A stretch of 64,000 nucleotides of DNA from contig CAWJBZ010000005.1 of assembly GCA_963841325.1 (NCBI GenBank), positions 6,635 through 70,634 on the forward strand. The letters run 5' to 3'. Shown here piece by piece: positions 1 through 9,445 of the stretch. Under the pieces are notes generated by a model. It made no database searches, was not told the origin of the DNA, and saw only the letters and a list, made by a program, of their open reading frames with translations. Origin of the DNA: CAVPPA01 sp963841325. GTDB lineage: Bacteria > Patescibacteriota > Saccharimonadia > Saccharimonadales > UBA4665. The translations under genes were made by a program, and so were the position numbers. Each line of letters begins with the position of its first letter. The first letter of the stretch is position 1.

Positions 1-1
1 A

Positions 2-1528
2 GTGATAATTTGCACTATCCTGTTCTTGACTTTTCTCGATAACACCGTTGTCAGTGTGGTACTATCTAATATTCAGTCGAATCTGAGCGCCGGTGTCCAA
101 GACCTCCAGTGGATAGTCAACGCTTATATGTTAGTTTTTGCGGTGCTAATGTTAACCGGCGGAACGTTAGGCGATTTATTCGGACGTAAAAAAGTATTGT
201 TATCGGGAGTTTCCCTGTTTACCATCGGTTCAGTCGTGGCGATGTTGTCTAATTCCATCTGGTTACTGATAGTCGGCCGGGTAATTATGGGTATCGGAGC
301 GGCCGCTTCGGAACCGGGAACACTGTCGATGATTCGGCAGCTTTATCCAGATAGCGGTAAAAGATCCAGGGCTTTAGGGGTTTGGGCGGCAGTATCCGGT
401 GTGGCCTTAGCCTTTGGACCGATCATTGGTGGAGTAATCATCGGCTTCAGTAGCTGGCGAGGAGTTTTCGCCTTTAGCGCTATCTTTGGGGTGCTGGCCT
501 TGACAGCCGGACTGTTAGTATTGCCGGAGAGTTCCGATCCAAAAGGCCGAAAACTGGACATCCCCGGGCTGGTACTTGGTGGACTGACCTTATGTGCAGC
601 TAGCTTTGCCGTTATTAGTGGTGAGAGCGCCGGTTACGCCACTTGGTGGATTGATCTGTTATTTGGGTTAACAGTGGTATCTGGCCTGGCTTTTATCTTA
701 GTCGAGCGCTATCAAAACGATCCGGTGTTGCCGCTTAAGTTCTTTAAGAAATTACAATTTAGCGTGGCCAATTTGGTGGCATTCGTTACTAACTTTGGTA
801 TTTTTGCGGTTTTCTTTTTTGTCGCTCTTTATTTACAACTGATTGCCGGTTTCTCCGGCTACCAGATTGCTCTATCATTTATTGCCATGGCCGCGGCGAT
901 CGTTACCGGTGCTTTACTGGCCGGGGTGTGGAACATCAAACACCAGACCATCATGCTGACTACCATTGGCTGTTTGCTGTCCGGTGGGGGAATATTTGTC
1001 ATTAATGCCCTTCTAAAACCGGGGATTAGCAGCCCGACATTGGCTTGGGCCTTATCAATATCCGGTGTCGGTTTTGGCATCAGCCTGGTAACCATGACAT
1101 CATCAGTTTTAAATATCGTTCCCCATGAACGATCCGGCATGGCCGCCTCAACTGTCAATTCATTCCGCGAAGTCGGTGGCGTTTTTGGAGTCGCCGTTTT
1201 GGGTGCGATTGTTAATGCTCAGCTAACCTCCCAACTGGTCAGTCAGCTGAGAGCTTTGCAGTTACCGGCCAATTTCCAATCTTTCGTGGTCTACGCCATT
1301 ACCCATGGCGGAAATACACCTAAAGGCGTTTCCGTCTCGCCAGCCATACTGGCTGGTCATGCCAATTTGGTCAACCAAGTCACCAAAGTCGCCGACCAGG
1401 CCTTTGGCCGGGGTTTAACGATTGATTTAAATATTGCCGGCGCTATGTTGGTAGTAACCGGCCTGGTTTGTGGCGTAATTTACCTGTGGCCTAAACCTAA
1501 CATTAACGGCCGGCCAGCTGTTAGCTAG
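2..1528 (+). CDS. DHA2-type MFS drug exporter, 5' end cut by window edge
   Basis: This is a 14-helix type (DHA2, EmrB/QacA-like) proton-driven multidrug exporter of the cytoplasmic membrane. The visible 508 residues begin inside helix 1 with the 'FLDNTVV' signature that normally lies about 15-20 residues from the N-terminus. The GTG at position 2 is therefore probably not the real start and the gene is cut by the window edge. Motif A of the family is visible as 'GGTLGDLFGRKK' near residue 52. The arginine-bearing helix 4 ('GRVIMGIGAAASEPG') and motif C-like glycines follow. The C-terminus ends after a last helix with 'GRPAVS'. A hairpin terminator follows at 1566. The substrate cannot be read from sequence. 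Confidence 0.9.
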   Translation: MIICTILFLTFLDNTVVSVVLSNIQSNLSAGVQDLQWIVNAYMLVFAVLMLTGGTLGDLFGRKKVLLSGVSLFTIGSVVAMLSNSIWLLIVGRVIMGIGAAASEPGTLSMIRQLYPDSGKRSRALGVWAAVSGVALAFGPIIGGVIIGFSSWRGVFAFSAIFGVLALTAGLLVLPESSDPKGRKLDIPGLVLGGLTLCAASFAVISGESAGYATWWIDLLFGLTVVSGLAFILVERYQNDPVLPLKFFKKLQFSVANLVAFVTNFGIFAVFFFVALYLQLIAGFSGYQIALSFIAMAAAIVTGALLAGVWNIKHQTIMLTTIGCLLSGGGIFVINALLKPGISSPTLAWALSISGVGFGISLVTMTSSVLNIVPHERSGMAASTVNSFREVGGVFGVAVLGAIVNAQLTSQLVSQLRALQLPANFQSFVVYAITHGGNTPKGVSVSPAILAGHANLVNQVTKVADQAFGRGLTIDLNIAGAMLVVTGLVCGVIYLWPKPNINGRPAVS

Positions 1529-1565
1529 ATCTTTAACGTCGATACTTTAACTAGCGGTGGTCAGA

Positions 1566-1590
1566 ACCGGATTCAGTATCCGGTCTTTTT
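1566..1590 (+). terminator. Intrinsic terminator after the MFS gene
   Basis: A perfect 7-bp stem, ACCGGAT (1566-1572) with ATCCGGT (1578-1584) and a 5-base loop, is followed by CTTTTT. It lies 38 bases after the MFS stop codon and before the next start, as expected for a rho-independent terminator. Confidence 0.8.
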
Positions 1591-1639
1591 AGCCCAAAGC
1601 GATAATGTTATTATTTAAATAATGAAGCTGAGAGGAAAT

Positions 1640-1963
1640 ATGATGAAGAGCAATCAATCCGGTAACGGAGCCCCAATGGTTGTTTTAGCCATTCTGGTAA
1701 TATTGGGTATCGCCGCCGCCGGCTATGCCGTCTGGGCCCATCAATATAAACCAACCGCCACCAACCAAACGGTCAGCCAAAGTCCGGTCACTAAGACCAC
1801 CACTACACCGGCCACCACCACTACCCCCAGCAGCACCATTACTGGCTTGAGTAACGATCTTAATGCCATCGGTTCCGGACTGGCTAAAGAAAACGCCGAC
1901 CAAAACAGCGTCAATACGGCCGTTAATGACCAGCAGAACGAAATCCAGGTACCAACCACTTAA
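1640..1963 (+). CDS. Small membrane-anchored Thr-rich protein, unknown function
   Basis: An in-frame ATG exists at 1622, but the AGAGGA Shine-Dalgarno at 1631-1636 points to the double ATG at 1640/1643 as the start. The product is about 107 residues: a short polar N-terminus, one transmembrane helix ('VVLAILVILGIAAAGYAV'), then an extracellular stretch dominated by Thr, Ser and Pro and a polar helix-like tail. It has no recognisable domain. It lies 15 bases before the next secreted-protein gene, so the two are probably cotranscribed. Compared with known proteins it looks like a linker or stalk protein. I do not recognise the family. Confidence 0.6.
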   Translation: MMKSNQSGNGAPMVVLAILVILGIAAAGYAVWAHQYKPTATNQTVSQSPVTKTTTTPATTTTPSSTITGLSNDLNAIGSGLAKENADQNSVNTAVNDQQNEIQVPTT

Positions 1964-1978
1964 AAGGAGTTAGCTAAT

Positions 1979-2713
1979 ATGAAACGACTATCTTTAATTA
2001 AAAACTTCAAGCTACTAGGTACAGTGGGAGTATTATCAGCCGCTTTAACGCTTTTAACCGTGCCGGTCTTAGCCGCTACCGCCGGTACCTTGACTGCTAC
2101 CCAGCAACAAGCTCTGCAAAATATTATCAACAAGGGTAACCAGGAGATTGGTCGCCGCCTGGATGCCCTAAATACCCTCAGTAGTAAAATCAGCACTATC
2201 ACTAAACTGAGCGCCAGTGACCAGAGTTACCTGACTACCGAAGTCAATACTGAGATTAGCGGCTTAACCAGCTTGAAAACCCAATTGGACGCCGACACTA
2301 CCCTCACTGCCGCCCATACTGATGCCCAAAGTATTATTACCGAGTACCGGGTTTATGCCCTAGTCCTCCCCAAGGTCTGGTTAGTCAGTACCGCCGACCA
2401 GCAACAAGTTAACGAAGGTTTGCTGTCGACCCTCGCCCACAAAATCCAAACCCAGATCACTGCCGACCAAACCGCCGGCAAAAACGTCAGCAGCCTGCAG
2501 ACCGAGCTTAAGGACATGACTACTCAGATTACCAATGCCCAGAACATCTCCAGTACCATTGAAACTAACGTCTTACCGCTCCAGCCTAGTGACTACAACA
2601 GCGATCACACCATTTTGAGCGGTAATGCCACCCAGCTGAAAACCGCCCACGCTGACAACGAAGCGGCCTATACTGACGCTAAAAATATCATTAGTTCCCT
2701 AAAAGCTCTTTAA
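1979..2713 (+). CDS. Secreted helical protein, unknown function
   Basis: The start is well supported by AAGGAG about 10 bases upstream. Residues 1-32 form a signal peptide with a basic start, a hydrophobic core and 'VLAATAG' around the cleavage region. The remaining 210 residues are rich in Gln, Thr, Leu, Asp and Ala with spacing that suggests long amphipathic helices, probably a helical bundle or coiled coil. There are no cysteines and no C-terminal anchor. It is presumably exported together with the product of the gene just upstream. No catalytic motif is visible and I do not recognise the family, although similar exported helical proteins are common in CPR bacteria. Confidence 0.6.
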   Translation: MKRLSLIKNFKLLGTVGVLSAALTLLTVPVLAATAGTLTATQQQALQNIINKGNQEIGRRLDALNTLSSKISTITKLSASDQSYLTTEVNTEISGLTSLKTQLDADTTLTAAHTDAQSIITEYRVYALVLPKVWLVSTADQQQVNEGLLSTLAHKIQTQITADQTAGKNVSSLQTELKDMTTQITNAQNISSTIETNVLPLQPSDYNSDHTILSGNATQLKTAHADNEAAYTDAKNIISSLKAL

Positions 2714-2801
2714 TCAGCGTTTAGCCGCCTGGCGAATCTGTCGGTTAAAGTCTTTACCCTTATTCACCGAGGTGTATAGTAATGGTGAAGCAATCCACCC
2801 C

Positions 2802-3356
2802 ATGAAACCCAAAACTTTATATAGCATATTGGTCAGCGGCGCGGTAATCGGCTTAGCAGCTTCTTTTTGGGAAACTTTGGAAGACTTAACCTTACTCAAA
2901 AATAGCCATGCCATCTTAAGCTGTAATCTCAATAGTGTCTTTAGCTGCACCAATGTCTTGAACGCCTGGCAAAGTTCGGTGTTTCATTTTCCGAATTCAC
3001 TGATGTGCATGACTTTCTTCACCTTAACTCTAGGTGTCGGCTTAGTCGGTTTAACCGGCAGCCCCCTGAACCGAGTCTTGCGCTTAACCATGCAAGGTCT
3101 GGCTTTATTCTTCCTGGGATTCGGTTTGTGGTTTCTGGAGCAGAGCACCTTTAGTATCAACGCCTTATGCATCTTCTGTGTCTTTTGTTTTGGCGGCCTG
3201 CTGATGATTAATGCTGCCTGGCTGCGCCTGAATTTGGCTGATAGTCAGCGCCGGCGTGAGCACTGGCGGTGGCACTTGTTTAACGGTTTAGATATCCTGT
3301 CGTGGATCTTACTGGCGGCCGTGGTAGCTCTGGCGATGTGGCTACACTTCCGTTAA
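2802..3356 (+). CDS. VKOR family quinone-linked thiol oxidoreductase
   Basis: Vitamin K epoxide reductase homologues in bacteria reoxidise DsbA-like thioredoxin proteins and pass the electrons to quinone, supporting disulfide formation outside the membrane. The protein (184 residues from this ATG; an in-frame GTG lies at 2772) has four or five membrane helices. It shows the loop cysteine pair C41 and C49, the conserved serine/asparagine region ('SSVFHFPNS') and the membrane active site CIFC at residues 123-126. No fused thioredoxin domain is present, so a separate DsbA partner is expected elsewhere. The neighbours are secreted proteins, several of which contain cysteines (5474, 10062, 26948), which fits a role in exported-protein folding. 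Confidence 0.85.
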   Translation: MKPKTLYSILVSGAVIGLAASFWETLEDLTLLKNSHAILSCNLNSVFSCTNVLNAWQSSVFHFPNSLMCMTFFTLTLGVGLVGLTGSPLNRVLRLTMQGLALFFLGFGLWFLEQSTFSINALCIFCVFCFGGLLMINAAWLRLNLADSQRRREHWRWHLFNGLDILSWILLAAVVALAMWLHFR

Positions 3357-3376
3357 GGACAGTTTTCATCAAGCAA

Positions 3377-4222
3377 TTAAGTTATCCAGTTTTGCAGTAA
3401 CTCAGTCTGTAAACCTTGTTTGTTAACAGCATTTATAAAAGCCTGGATATCTTCGGTAAAAGTGGTCCGAAAATGCATTAAGACGATATCTCCGGGTCGC
3501 AAATGATTACCAACCTGGTAATTCAGTTTACCGTTATCGATAGTCACATCCCACATGATGACGGCCTTCATGCCGCAAGCGGCAGCGGCCCGTTGTGTAT
3601 CAGCATTATAATCGCCGCCCGGCGGCCTGATCAATACCGGCCGGCGTCCATACCACTGGGTTAAAACGGTAGCGTCACTGCAGATTTCCTGGATCTGCTG
3701 GTCGTAGGTCAGATTGGTTAATAAGCTGTGGTCATAAGTATGATCCTCAATTAACGAACCGGTAGCCTGGCTTAATTCTCCGAAGTAGCCAGGGTTGTCA
3801 TTGATAAAACGGTAGACCAGAAAAAATGAAGCCTGCAAATGGTTAGCAATCATCAGCGGGAAAGCTTGGGGTTCTTTATAGACACCGTCGTCAATCGTTA
3901 AAAAGACCACCGGCTGGGTAGTGGGTATCCGAGAAATTACCGGCACTAAATCAGTTTCATTTGGAACCGGGTATTGGACAGGTTGGATGGTCGGTATCAC
4001 TCCCGAACTATTAGCTAGCAAATTATGATTGACTGGTGACTGCTGAGCAACGACTGGCGCAGTAACCGTTGCCGGTAAAGGACCGGCAGAAGAATGGATC
4101 GACTGATTAATTATCAGACTGGCGGCGAAAACTATCGCCACCACGACCACAGCCACTAGATAACTGAACTGATTTAACCGTTTAGGCTTGGTTTGGCGTT
4201 TTCCGGTCACCGGTTTAACCAT
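3377..4222 (-). CDS. Membrane-anchored polysaccharide deacetylase (NodB/CE4)
   Basis: CE4 enzymes remove N-acetyl groups from peptidoglycan or other cell-surface glycans. Residues 1-20 are basic, 21-40 form a signal anchor, and a Pro/Thr linker leads to the NodB domain at about 105-281. The catalytic motifs are all present. Motif 1 is 'TIDDG' with D111 (base) and D112 (metal), in place of the usual TFDDG. Motif 2 is 'HTYDH' with metal ligands H161 and H165. Motif 3 is 'RPPGGDYN' from R199, and motif 5 is 'LMHF' with H250. The gene is a single minus-strand unit that converges with the VKOR gene. The exact glycan substrate is unknown, but peptidoglycan is likely. Confidence 0.88.
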   Translation of the reverse strand: MVKPVTGKRQTKPKRLNQFSYLVAVVVVAIVFAASLIINQSIHSSAGPLPATVTAPVVAQQSPVNHNLLANSSGVIPTIQPVQYPVPNETDLVPVISRIPTTQPVVFLTIDDGVYKEPQAFPLMIANHLQASFFLVYRFINDNPGYFGELSQATGSLIEDHTYDHSLLTNLTYDQQIQEICSDATVLTQWYGRRPVLIRPPGGDYNADTQRAAAACGMKAVIMWDVTIDNGKLNYQVGNHLRPGDIVLMHFRTTFTEDIQAFINAVNKQGLQTELLQNWIT

Positions 4223-4433
4223 TAATCCAATCTAATCTAAGGATAACATAAGCCACCATCTGGCCTTTATACTAGACATCTTGTTAACTTATTAGCTATC
4301 AGTTTATTAGCCTACTGGCTTAAAGTTTTAGTAGATTAACGGCCGTTTTGATAGAACAACTGTTTTTAGTGGACAGGACATGTTATGCTTACAGTGTAAA
4401 TACTGCTTAAGCTAGCTTTGCTGGTAGCGGCCG

Positions 4434-5468
4434 ATGTCAAATAAAAAATATAAAACAAAAATAACCAGGCGGACGCTTTCACCGAAAGCGGTTGCGGTCA
4501 AGCGGGCAATCCGTCGGCGACGTCCTATCCATAAAAGAGTGTTACTACACCCGATTACCTTCTTCGGCCTGCTTTGTTTTGGTGTTTTTCTGGTGGGTAT
4601 TACCTGGCACGGATTAGCTCTATCTTATACCGTGACCGCTACGATCCCGGCTCCGGCCCTGACCGAACCGGCAATTATTACCTCACCTACAGCTGATAGT
4701 ACTGAGACAACCACTCCAATTATAGTTAGTGGAACTTGCCCGGCAGATTCTTATGTCACCTTGGACCGAAATGGTCTATTCAGTGGTGTGGATATTTGTA
4801 ACGCCAACACCTTTAGTATTGTTACCGATTTATTTCCCGGTCTTAATCAACTACAAGCCCAGGACTATAACATTACCGATCAAGCCGGACCGACTTCACC
4901 AGTAGTTGACGTAACTTACTCCCCGCAAACTACTACCACAACGATAACTTCTACTTCACCGACTACCAAAACTACACCAAGCAGTACCAGTACTACAGGT
5001 TCTTCTTGTGTGTTGTTGCTGGATGCCGCTTTTCAGTATCAAGTCATTAGAGTCGGACAAACCTTCCAATGGACCGTCAATATCAACGGCTGCTGGCCAC
5101 CCTATAGCGCCAATGTATCCTGGGGTGACGGTAGTTCTACAATTATTAATATCGGTAACGCCCAAAGCTTTGTGATCAGTCACGTTTACTTCATGACCGG
5201 AGACCCGATGATTAAGATTACCACCACTGATAGCCGAGGCAATAGCGCACTGCTACAACTTACTACAGTAATTAAATCCCAGTCGGCACTAAATGGGGTA
5301 ATTAGCAATAATATTACCCCACCTAGTAATCCGTTTACTGGTATTCAGCAGTGGCTCTGGTTAGTCTGGCCGGTTTATGGCACCATCGTTTTGATGGCGG
5401 TCAGTTTCTGGTTGGGAGAATATCAGGAGTATGTCAAAATACTGCGCCGCCGGCAGATTATCCATTAA
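4434..5468 (+). CDS. Bitopic surface protein with Ig/PKD-like domains
   Basis: The N-terminus is strongly basic (residues 1-40), followed by a membrane helix ('ITFFGLLCFGVFLVGITW'). There are then two predicted beta-sandwich regions. The first (about 75-165) is of the kind that follows 'SPTADSTETTTPIIVSGTC'. The second (about 190-290) is PKD-like and contains 'VSWGDGSSTIINIG'. A Thr/Ser linker joins them, and a second helix near the C-terminus ends in a basic tail. Both ends would be cytoplasmic and the domains exposed. Four cysteines in the exposed part could form disulfides. It faces the gene at 5474 tail to tail with a gap of 5 bases. The function is probably adhesion or scaffolding, which is an inference from the domains. 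Confidence 0.7.
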   Translation: MSNKKYKTKITRRTLSPKAVAVKRAIRRRRPIHKRVLLHPITFFGLLCFGVFLVGITWHGLALSYTVTATIPAPALTEPAIITSPTADSTETTTPIIVSGTCPADSYVTLDRNGLFSGVDICNANTFSIVTDLFPGLNQLQAQDYNITDQAGPTSPVVDVTYSPQTTTTTITSTSPTTKTTPSSTSTTGSSCVLLLDAAFQYQVIRVGQTFQWTVNINGCWPPYSANVSWGDGSSTIINIGNAQSFVISHVYFMTGDPMIKITTTDSRGNSALLQLTTVIKSQSALNGVISNNITPPSNPFTGIQQWLWLVWPVYGTIVLMAVSFWLGEYQEYVKILRRRQIIH

Positions 5469-5473
5469 TACTT

Positions 5474-8400
5474 CTAGCTTACTGTCACCGTAAACTGCTG
5501 ATATGTTATTCCCTCTTTGTTTTCAGCCTCCAAAGTGAAGGTATACGTGCCTGATTTAGTTGGTGTCCCAAAAAAGCTAGCTGTACCGTCTTTATTGTCA
5601 TGTAGGTTAAGGCCTGGGGGTAACGTACCGCTATACACAAATATCTTAAAGTTCGACCCGTTACCAGTTGCAATAAAGGTATAGGAAGAGTTTGATCCTT
5701 CTGTAAATGTCATATTACTTGAGCTAGAGAAAATAGTAGTTGGTGCAGAAGTAGCATTAGTAATTGTTAAAGTGAACTGTTGAGTTGCGGTACCTGCACT
5801 ATTAGCAGCCTTGATTGTAAGATTGTATGTCCCAGCAGTTCCAGCTACTATCATACCCGTAAAATTTGCTGTGCCGTTTCCATTATCTGTAAATGTCAAC
5901 CCGGAAGGTAAAGTACCACTTTCCGTGACACTTGCTGCCGGTATACCAGTAGTGGTAATTGTCAAATCCGATGTAGTAATAATCTGTCGAACGCCAACGC
6001 TATAAGTATTGGCACTGGTAATTGTTGGAGCAACAGTTAGTGGTTTTACTACTAAACTAGTAGTAATTACACTACTCCAAATCCCAGCAGCATTTTCTGC
6101 TCGAATATTTACTGGATAGGTACCGACTGGCAGATTGGACCCAAGATTGGCTGTTAGGTTGCTACTGCTTGAGTCATAGGCCATAGCTGTTCCATGGCCT
6201 TGACCCGGGTCTATCGTACCAATGTAATACTCCCCGCCAATTATTGGCGACAATTGAACTGAGGGGCTTACAGAAGCTATGACCGTACTATTATTAACTA
6301 CAATAACCGGGTTAACTGACCAGGTTGGAGTTCCCACCATAGGCACAGTTTGATCTATATTGATAGCTGTCGTAGTTACTGTTGTTGTATTTCCGGCATT
6401 GTCTACCGCTGTGCCTATAACTGTTTGATGAGAGCCGTTAGAGTTCAGAGTAACTGGGGCAGTGCAAGTTGCAATCCCAACACCGGTACCACTATCATTA
6501 CAACTAAATATAACTGTTACTGGACTATTATTCCATCCTGCACTGTTGGATGCTGGGGAAAGACTGTATGTAATAGTTGGCGCTGTCGTGTCATAAATGA
6601 CAGTAATAGTGTTACTTGGGTTACTCTCAATTCCGTTAGCACTCACCGCAGCCACATAGTAGGTATTACTTTCTTGAACTGCAGTGCTGTCGGTGTATGA
6701 GGTAGTAGAAGTATTGCCAACAACCACATTGCCGCGATAGATGTTGTATGAGGCAGCACCTGAAACAGCTGACCAAGAAAGGTTCGGTGATTTATTGGTA
6801 GGAGTTAATGCAGTAAGATTAACTGGAGTAGCAATAGGATTCACAACTAAGCTAGTCGTGGTAACAGCGCTCCAGCTCCCGGCAGCATTTTCTGCTCTGA
6901 TATTAACAGAATAAGTACCAGGTGTAAGATTAGAACCTAATGTTGCTGTAAGAGTACCAGTATTATTATTCCAAGTTAATGGTGTTGCATTACCTTGACC
7001 GGGATCGTTACTCCCAATATAATATTCACCTCCTATAACACCAGAATACATTTCAGATGCACCAACAGATAAGTTTGTAGTCTGACCAACAACCATAGGA
7101 TTCGTCGACCACGATGGTGTCCCAAAAACTGGAACAGTTTGATCAATATTAATTGCTGGCGTTGTTATCGATGCTGAATTCCCTGCATTATCTAAGGCTG
7201 TACCAGTAACAATTTGATCGGCACCGTTAGCGGTTAAATTAATAGGTGATGGGCATGAATTTATTCCAGACAGGTCATCATTACAAGTAAATGATATGGT
7301 TACGGGCGAATTATACCATCCGTTAATACTTTGTGTAGGAGTAATGTTGTAGCTAATTATAGGTGGTGTAGTGTCATAAATTACACTAATAGAAAAACTA
7401 TTACTTAGCGCAACTCCACTAGCATTAAAAGCAATGACTAAGTAGTTGTTTACTCCTTGAGGGGCATTAGTATCTATGAATGTATTTGAAGTAGTAGAAC
7501 TTATTTGAATACCATTCCGATAAATTTCGAAATAAGCAGGTATCGCATATGAGATGCTGAGCACGGGTGGTTGGTTGGTTGGTGAGGGGGCCGAAACTGC
7601 TACTGGTTTAGGTACGACTATTGTGATCGAGGTATCCCCATTTATCACACCAGTTGTCGTACATGCACTTGTCATACCGTTACCAGCACAAATGTCATAG
7701 CTCTGCCCAGGTATTACATCTAATATACCGTTAGTACTGTATCCACTGATATCATTTTCGGAAATATTAAATATATTGCCATCCGCATCAATAAAAGTTG
7801 GCTCATTTCCAGTATTATAATCTGAAACACTTGCATCGATGAGAGTACCGTCAGGATATTCAGTAGTAACACTGATAGTATCTGTAGTGAAGGCAAAATT
7901 TTGGGTTGTATCACCGTTTACGTAAACCGATGAGTATTCATCAACGATTCGGAAGAAGAATCCCATATAGCTTTCGGATATTTCTACGTTTGCCAAAACA
8001 GTACCACCAGCTACAGAGCTAACCGAGTAATAGCCATTTGAATCTGTAGTAGATGAATTTAACCCTTCCCAGTTATAAGTTACAACTGCTCCACTTTCTG
8101 GACTACCATTTAATGTTACGACACCAGAAACGGTACCGGGTGAAGGAGGTACAGGAGGTGTAGGCACTGTCAGGTTAACTAACACATTTCTGTTAACAAT
8201 TCCTGTGGTGGTACAGCCCTCGCCATAGTAGTTATACGCACAGACGTCGTAATTTGTTCCAGGCAGAACTTCTAAGGTAGCGATGCCGTCAGAGTTAGTG
8301 CTGTTATTGCTTCTTACGTCGTTGTCGCCATCTAGGTTATAAACGTTACCATTTACGTCAGTGAACATATACGGGCCACCCGTATTCACATCCTCAACTG

Positions 8401-8821
8401 ACACTGCTGCCGGAGTCCCATCAGCATATTCAGCATTAACGGTAATAGTATAGCTGACAAAAGCCAGGTTCTGTGTGGTATCACCGTTTACGTAGATAGG
8501 AGTATCAGCTTGATCATCAGCAATGCTAACCAATCCAGGACCATTACCGATTAAATAAACACCTACATAAGCCTGGCCACCAGGTACCGAACTGACTGAG
8601 TAATTACCATTGGCATCGGTGATGGATGCGGTCGATCCATCATGATTGTAATATACAGTTGCACCGGCTAATGGACTACCGTTTAAGGTGACTACACCAG
8701 AGACGGTACCGGAATTGTCGGCATAAGCTAGGCTCGCGCCAAAACCTAGTGATATTATGATTGCTAAAAGTGCAACCTTAACAAGCATCGGTATCTTAGA
8801 TAGGGATAGTCGAACTATCAT
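5474..8821 (-). CDS. Large secreted multi-Ig-domain surface protein
   Basis: An upstream in-frame GTG exists at 8839, but GAGGGAG nine bases before the ATG at 8821 decides the start (1115 residues). After a signal peptide come two carboxypeptidase-regulatory-like beta domains, each starting 'GTVSGVVTLNGSP'. A FibN3-like segment ('YAIPAYFEIYRNGIQIS') follows. Then there are two copies of a roughly 200-residue unit containing 'GGEYYIGS/T.DPGQG' and 'NIRAENAAG.WS'. Two C-terminal putative-Ig (He_PIG type) domains with 'GTLPSGLTFTDNGNGTA' close the protein. No C-terminal anchor or LPxTG motif is seen. The base composition is more AT-rich than the neighbouring genes, which could mean recent acquisition. 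A role in adhesion is inferred. Confidence 0.75.
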   Translation of the reverse strand: MIVRLSLSKIPMLVKVALLAIIISLGFGASLAYADNSGTVSGVVTLNGSPLAGATVYYNHDGSTASITDANGNYSVSSVPGGQAYVGVYLIGNGPGLVSIADDQADTPIYVNGDTTQNLAFVSYTITVNAEYADGTPAAVSVEDVNTGGPYMFTDVNGNVYNLDGDNDVRSNNSTNSDGIATLEVLPGTNYDVCAYNYYGEGCTTTGIVNRNVLVNLTVPTPPVPPSPGTVSGVVTLNGSPESGAVVTYNWEGLNSSTTDSNGYYSVSSVAGGTVLANVEISESYMGFFFRIVDEYSSVYVNGDTTQNFAFTTDTISVTTEYPDGTLIDASVSDYNTGNEPTFIDADGNIFNISENDISGYSTNGILDVIPGQSYDICAGNGMTSACTTTGVINGDTSITIVVPKPVAVSAPSPTNQPPVLSISYAIPAYFEIYRNGIQISSTTSNTFIDTNAPQGVNNYLVIAFNASGVALSNSFSISVIYDTTPPIISYNITPTQSINGWYNSPVTISFTCNDDLSGINSCPSPINLTANGADQIVTGTALDNAGNSASITTPAINIDQTVPVFGTPSWSTNPMVVGQTTNLSVGASEMYSGVIGGEYYIGSNDPGQGNATPLTWNNNTGTLTATLGSNLTPGTYSVNIRAENAAGSWSAVTTTSLVVNPIATPVNLTALTPTNKSPNLSWSAVSGAASYNIYRGNVVVGNTSTTSYTDSTAVQESNTYYVAAVSANGIESNPSNTITVIYDTTAPTITYSLSPASNSAGWNNSPVTVIFSCNDSGTGVGIATCTAPVTLNSNGSHQTVIGTAVDNAGNTTTVTTTAINIDQTVPMVGTPTWSVNPVIVVNNSTVIASVSPSVQLSPIIGGEYYIGTIDPGQGHGTAMAYDSSSSNLTANLGSNLPVGTYPVNIRAENAAGIWSSVITTSLVVKPLTVAPTITSANTYSVGVRQIITTSDLTITTTGIPAASVTESGTLPSGLTFTDNGNGTANFTGMIVAGTAGTYNLTIKAANSAGTATQQFTLTITNATSAPTTIFSSSSNMTFTEGSNSSYTFIATGNGSNFKIFVYSGTLPPGLNLHDNKDGTASFFGTPTKSGTYTFTLEAENKEGITYQQFTVTVS

Positions 8822-8960
8822 ATACCTTAACTCCCTCACGTTAATTAATGTATCTGTCCAAAAGTATACTCACCGTTAATAAAATGACAATTATTGTTAT
8901 ATTAATTTACATAACATATAGATGACTCTATAATTGCGCAATATTATCTCTTTTTGTTAA

Positions 8961-9383
8961 ATGATGAAGACATTTTCTCGAATTCAAATTCGTTATGTCC
9001 TATTGGTTATCATCCTAGTTTTTCTAGGTGTTACCTTGATTGTTTTCAAAGAAGTGAACCAATCATATATAGGAATGCCTGCGAAATTGGTTGTACCGAA
9101 CCAAAACGACAGACTTGAAATAGATCAAGCCATTTTAAATATGCACCCATTACTTACTCCCGGGGTTCAGGCCACTATAATAATAAATGCTTTTACTAAG
9201 ACTGCAGCTAAAGAAGTTGTGACTTATAGTAGTAGTAAATATGCAGCTCAAAAAGTTATGACCGTAAAGTTCAAAGATGTATGGATAATTATCGAACATA
9301 CAACAAGCAAGACTCTACCTTTGCCAAATAACGCTATAGCTCGCAAATATAGCTTACCATTTGGCTGGTACTCAGTTAATTAA
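8961..9383 (+). CDS. Small membrane-anchored extracellular protein, unknown
   Basis: The product is 140 residues: a basic start, one membrane helix ('YVLLVIILVFLGVTLIVF'), and a roughly 105-residue exposed domain with alternating hydrophobic residues typical of a small alpha/beta fold. A TATAAT box lies at 8929-8934, so the transcript would have a leader of about 20 bases. The gene is divergent from the large Ig protein at 5474-8821 and shares its AT-rich composition, so the two may have been acquired together. No family is recognised. Confidence 0.55.
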   Translation: MMKTFSRIQIRYVLLVIILVFLGVTLIVFKEVNQSYIGMPAKLVVPNQNDRLEIDQAILNMHPLLTPGVQATIIINAFTKTAAKEVVTYSSSKYAAQKVMTVKFKDVWIIIEHTTSKTLPLPNNAIARKYSLPFGWYSVN

Positions 9384-9433
9384 AGCTATAAGCACCCATC
9401 CATCCTAAGTCATAATTCTTCAAGCAGATATGC

Positions 9434-9439
9434 CATAAT
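9434..9439 (+). promoter_or_regulatory. -10 box six bases before a GTG start
   Basis: CATAAT lies six bases before the GTG at 9446, so transcription would begin essentially at the start codon. No convincing -35 box is seen. Confidence 0.35.
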
Positions 9440-9445
9440 TAGCTT

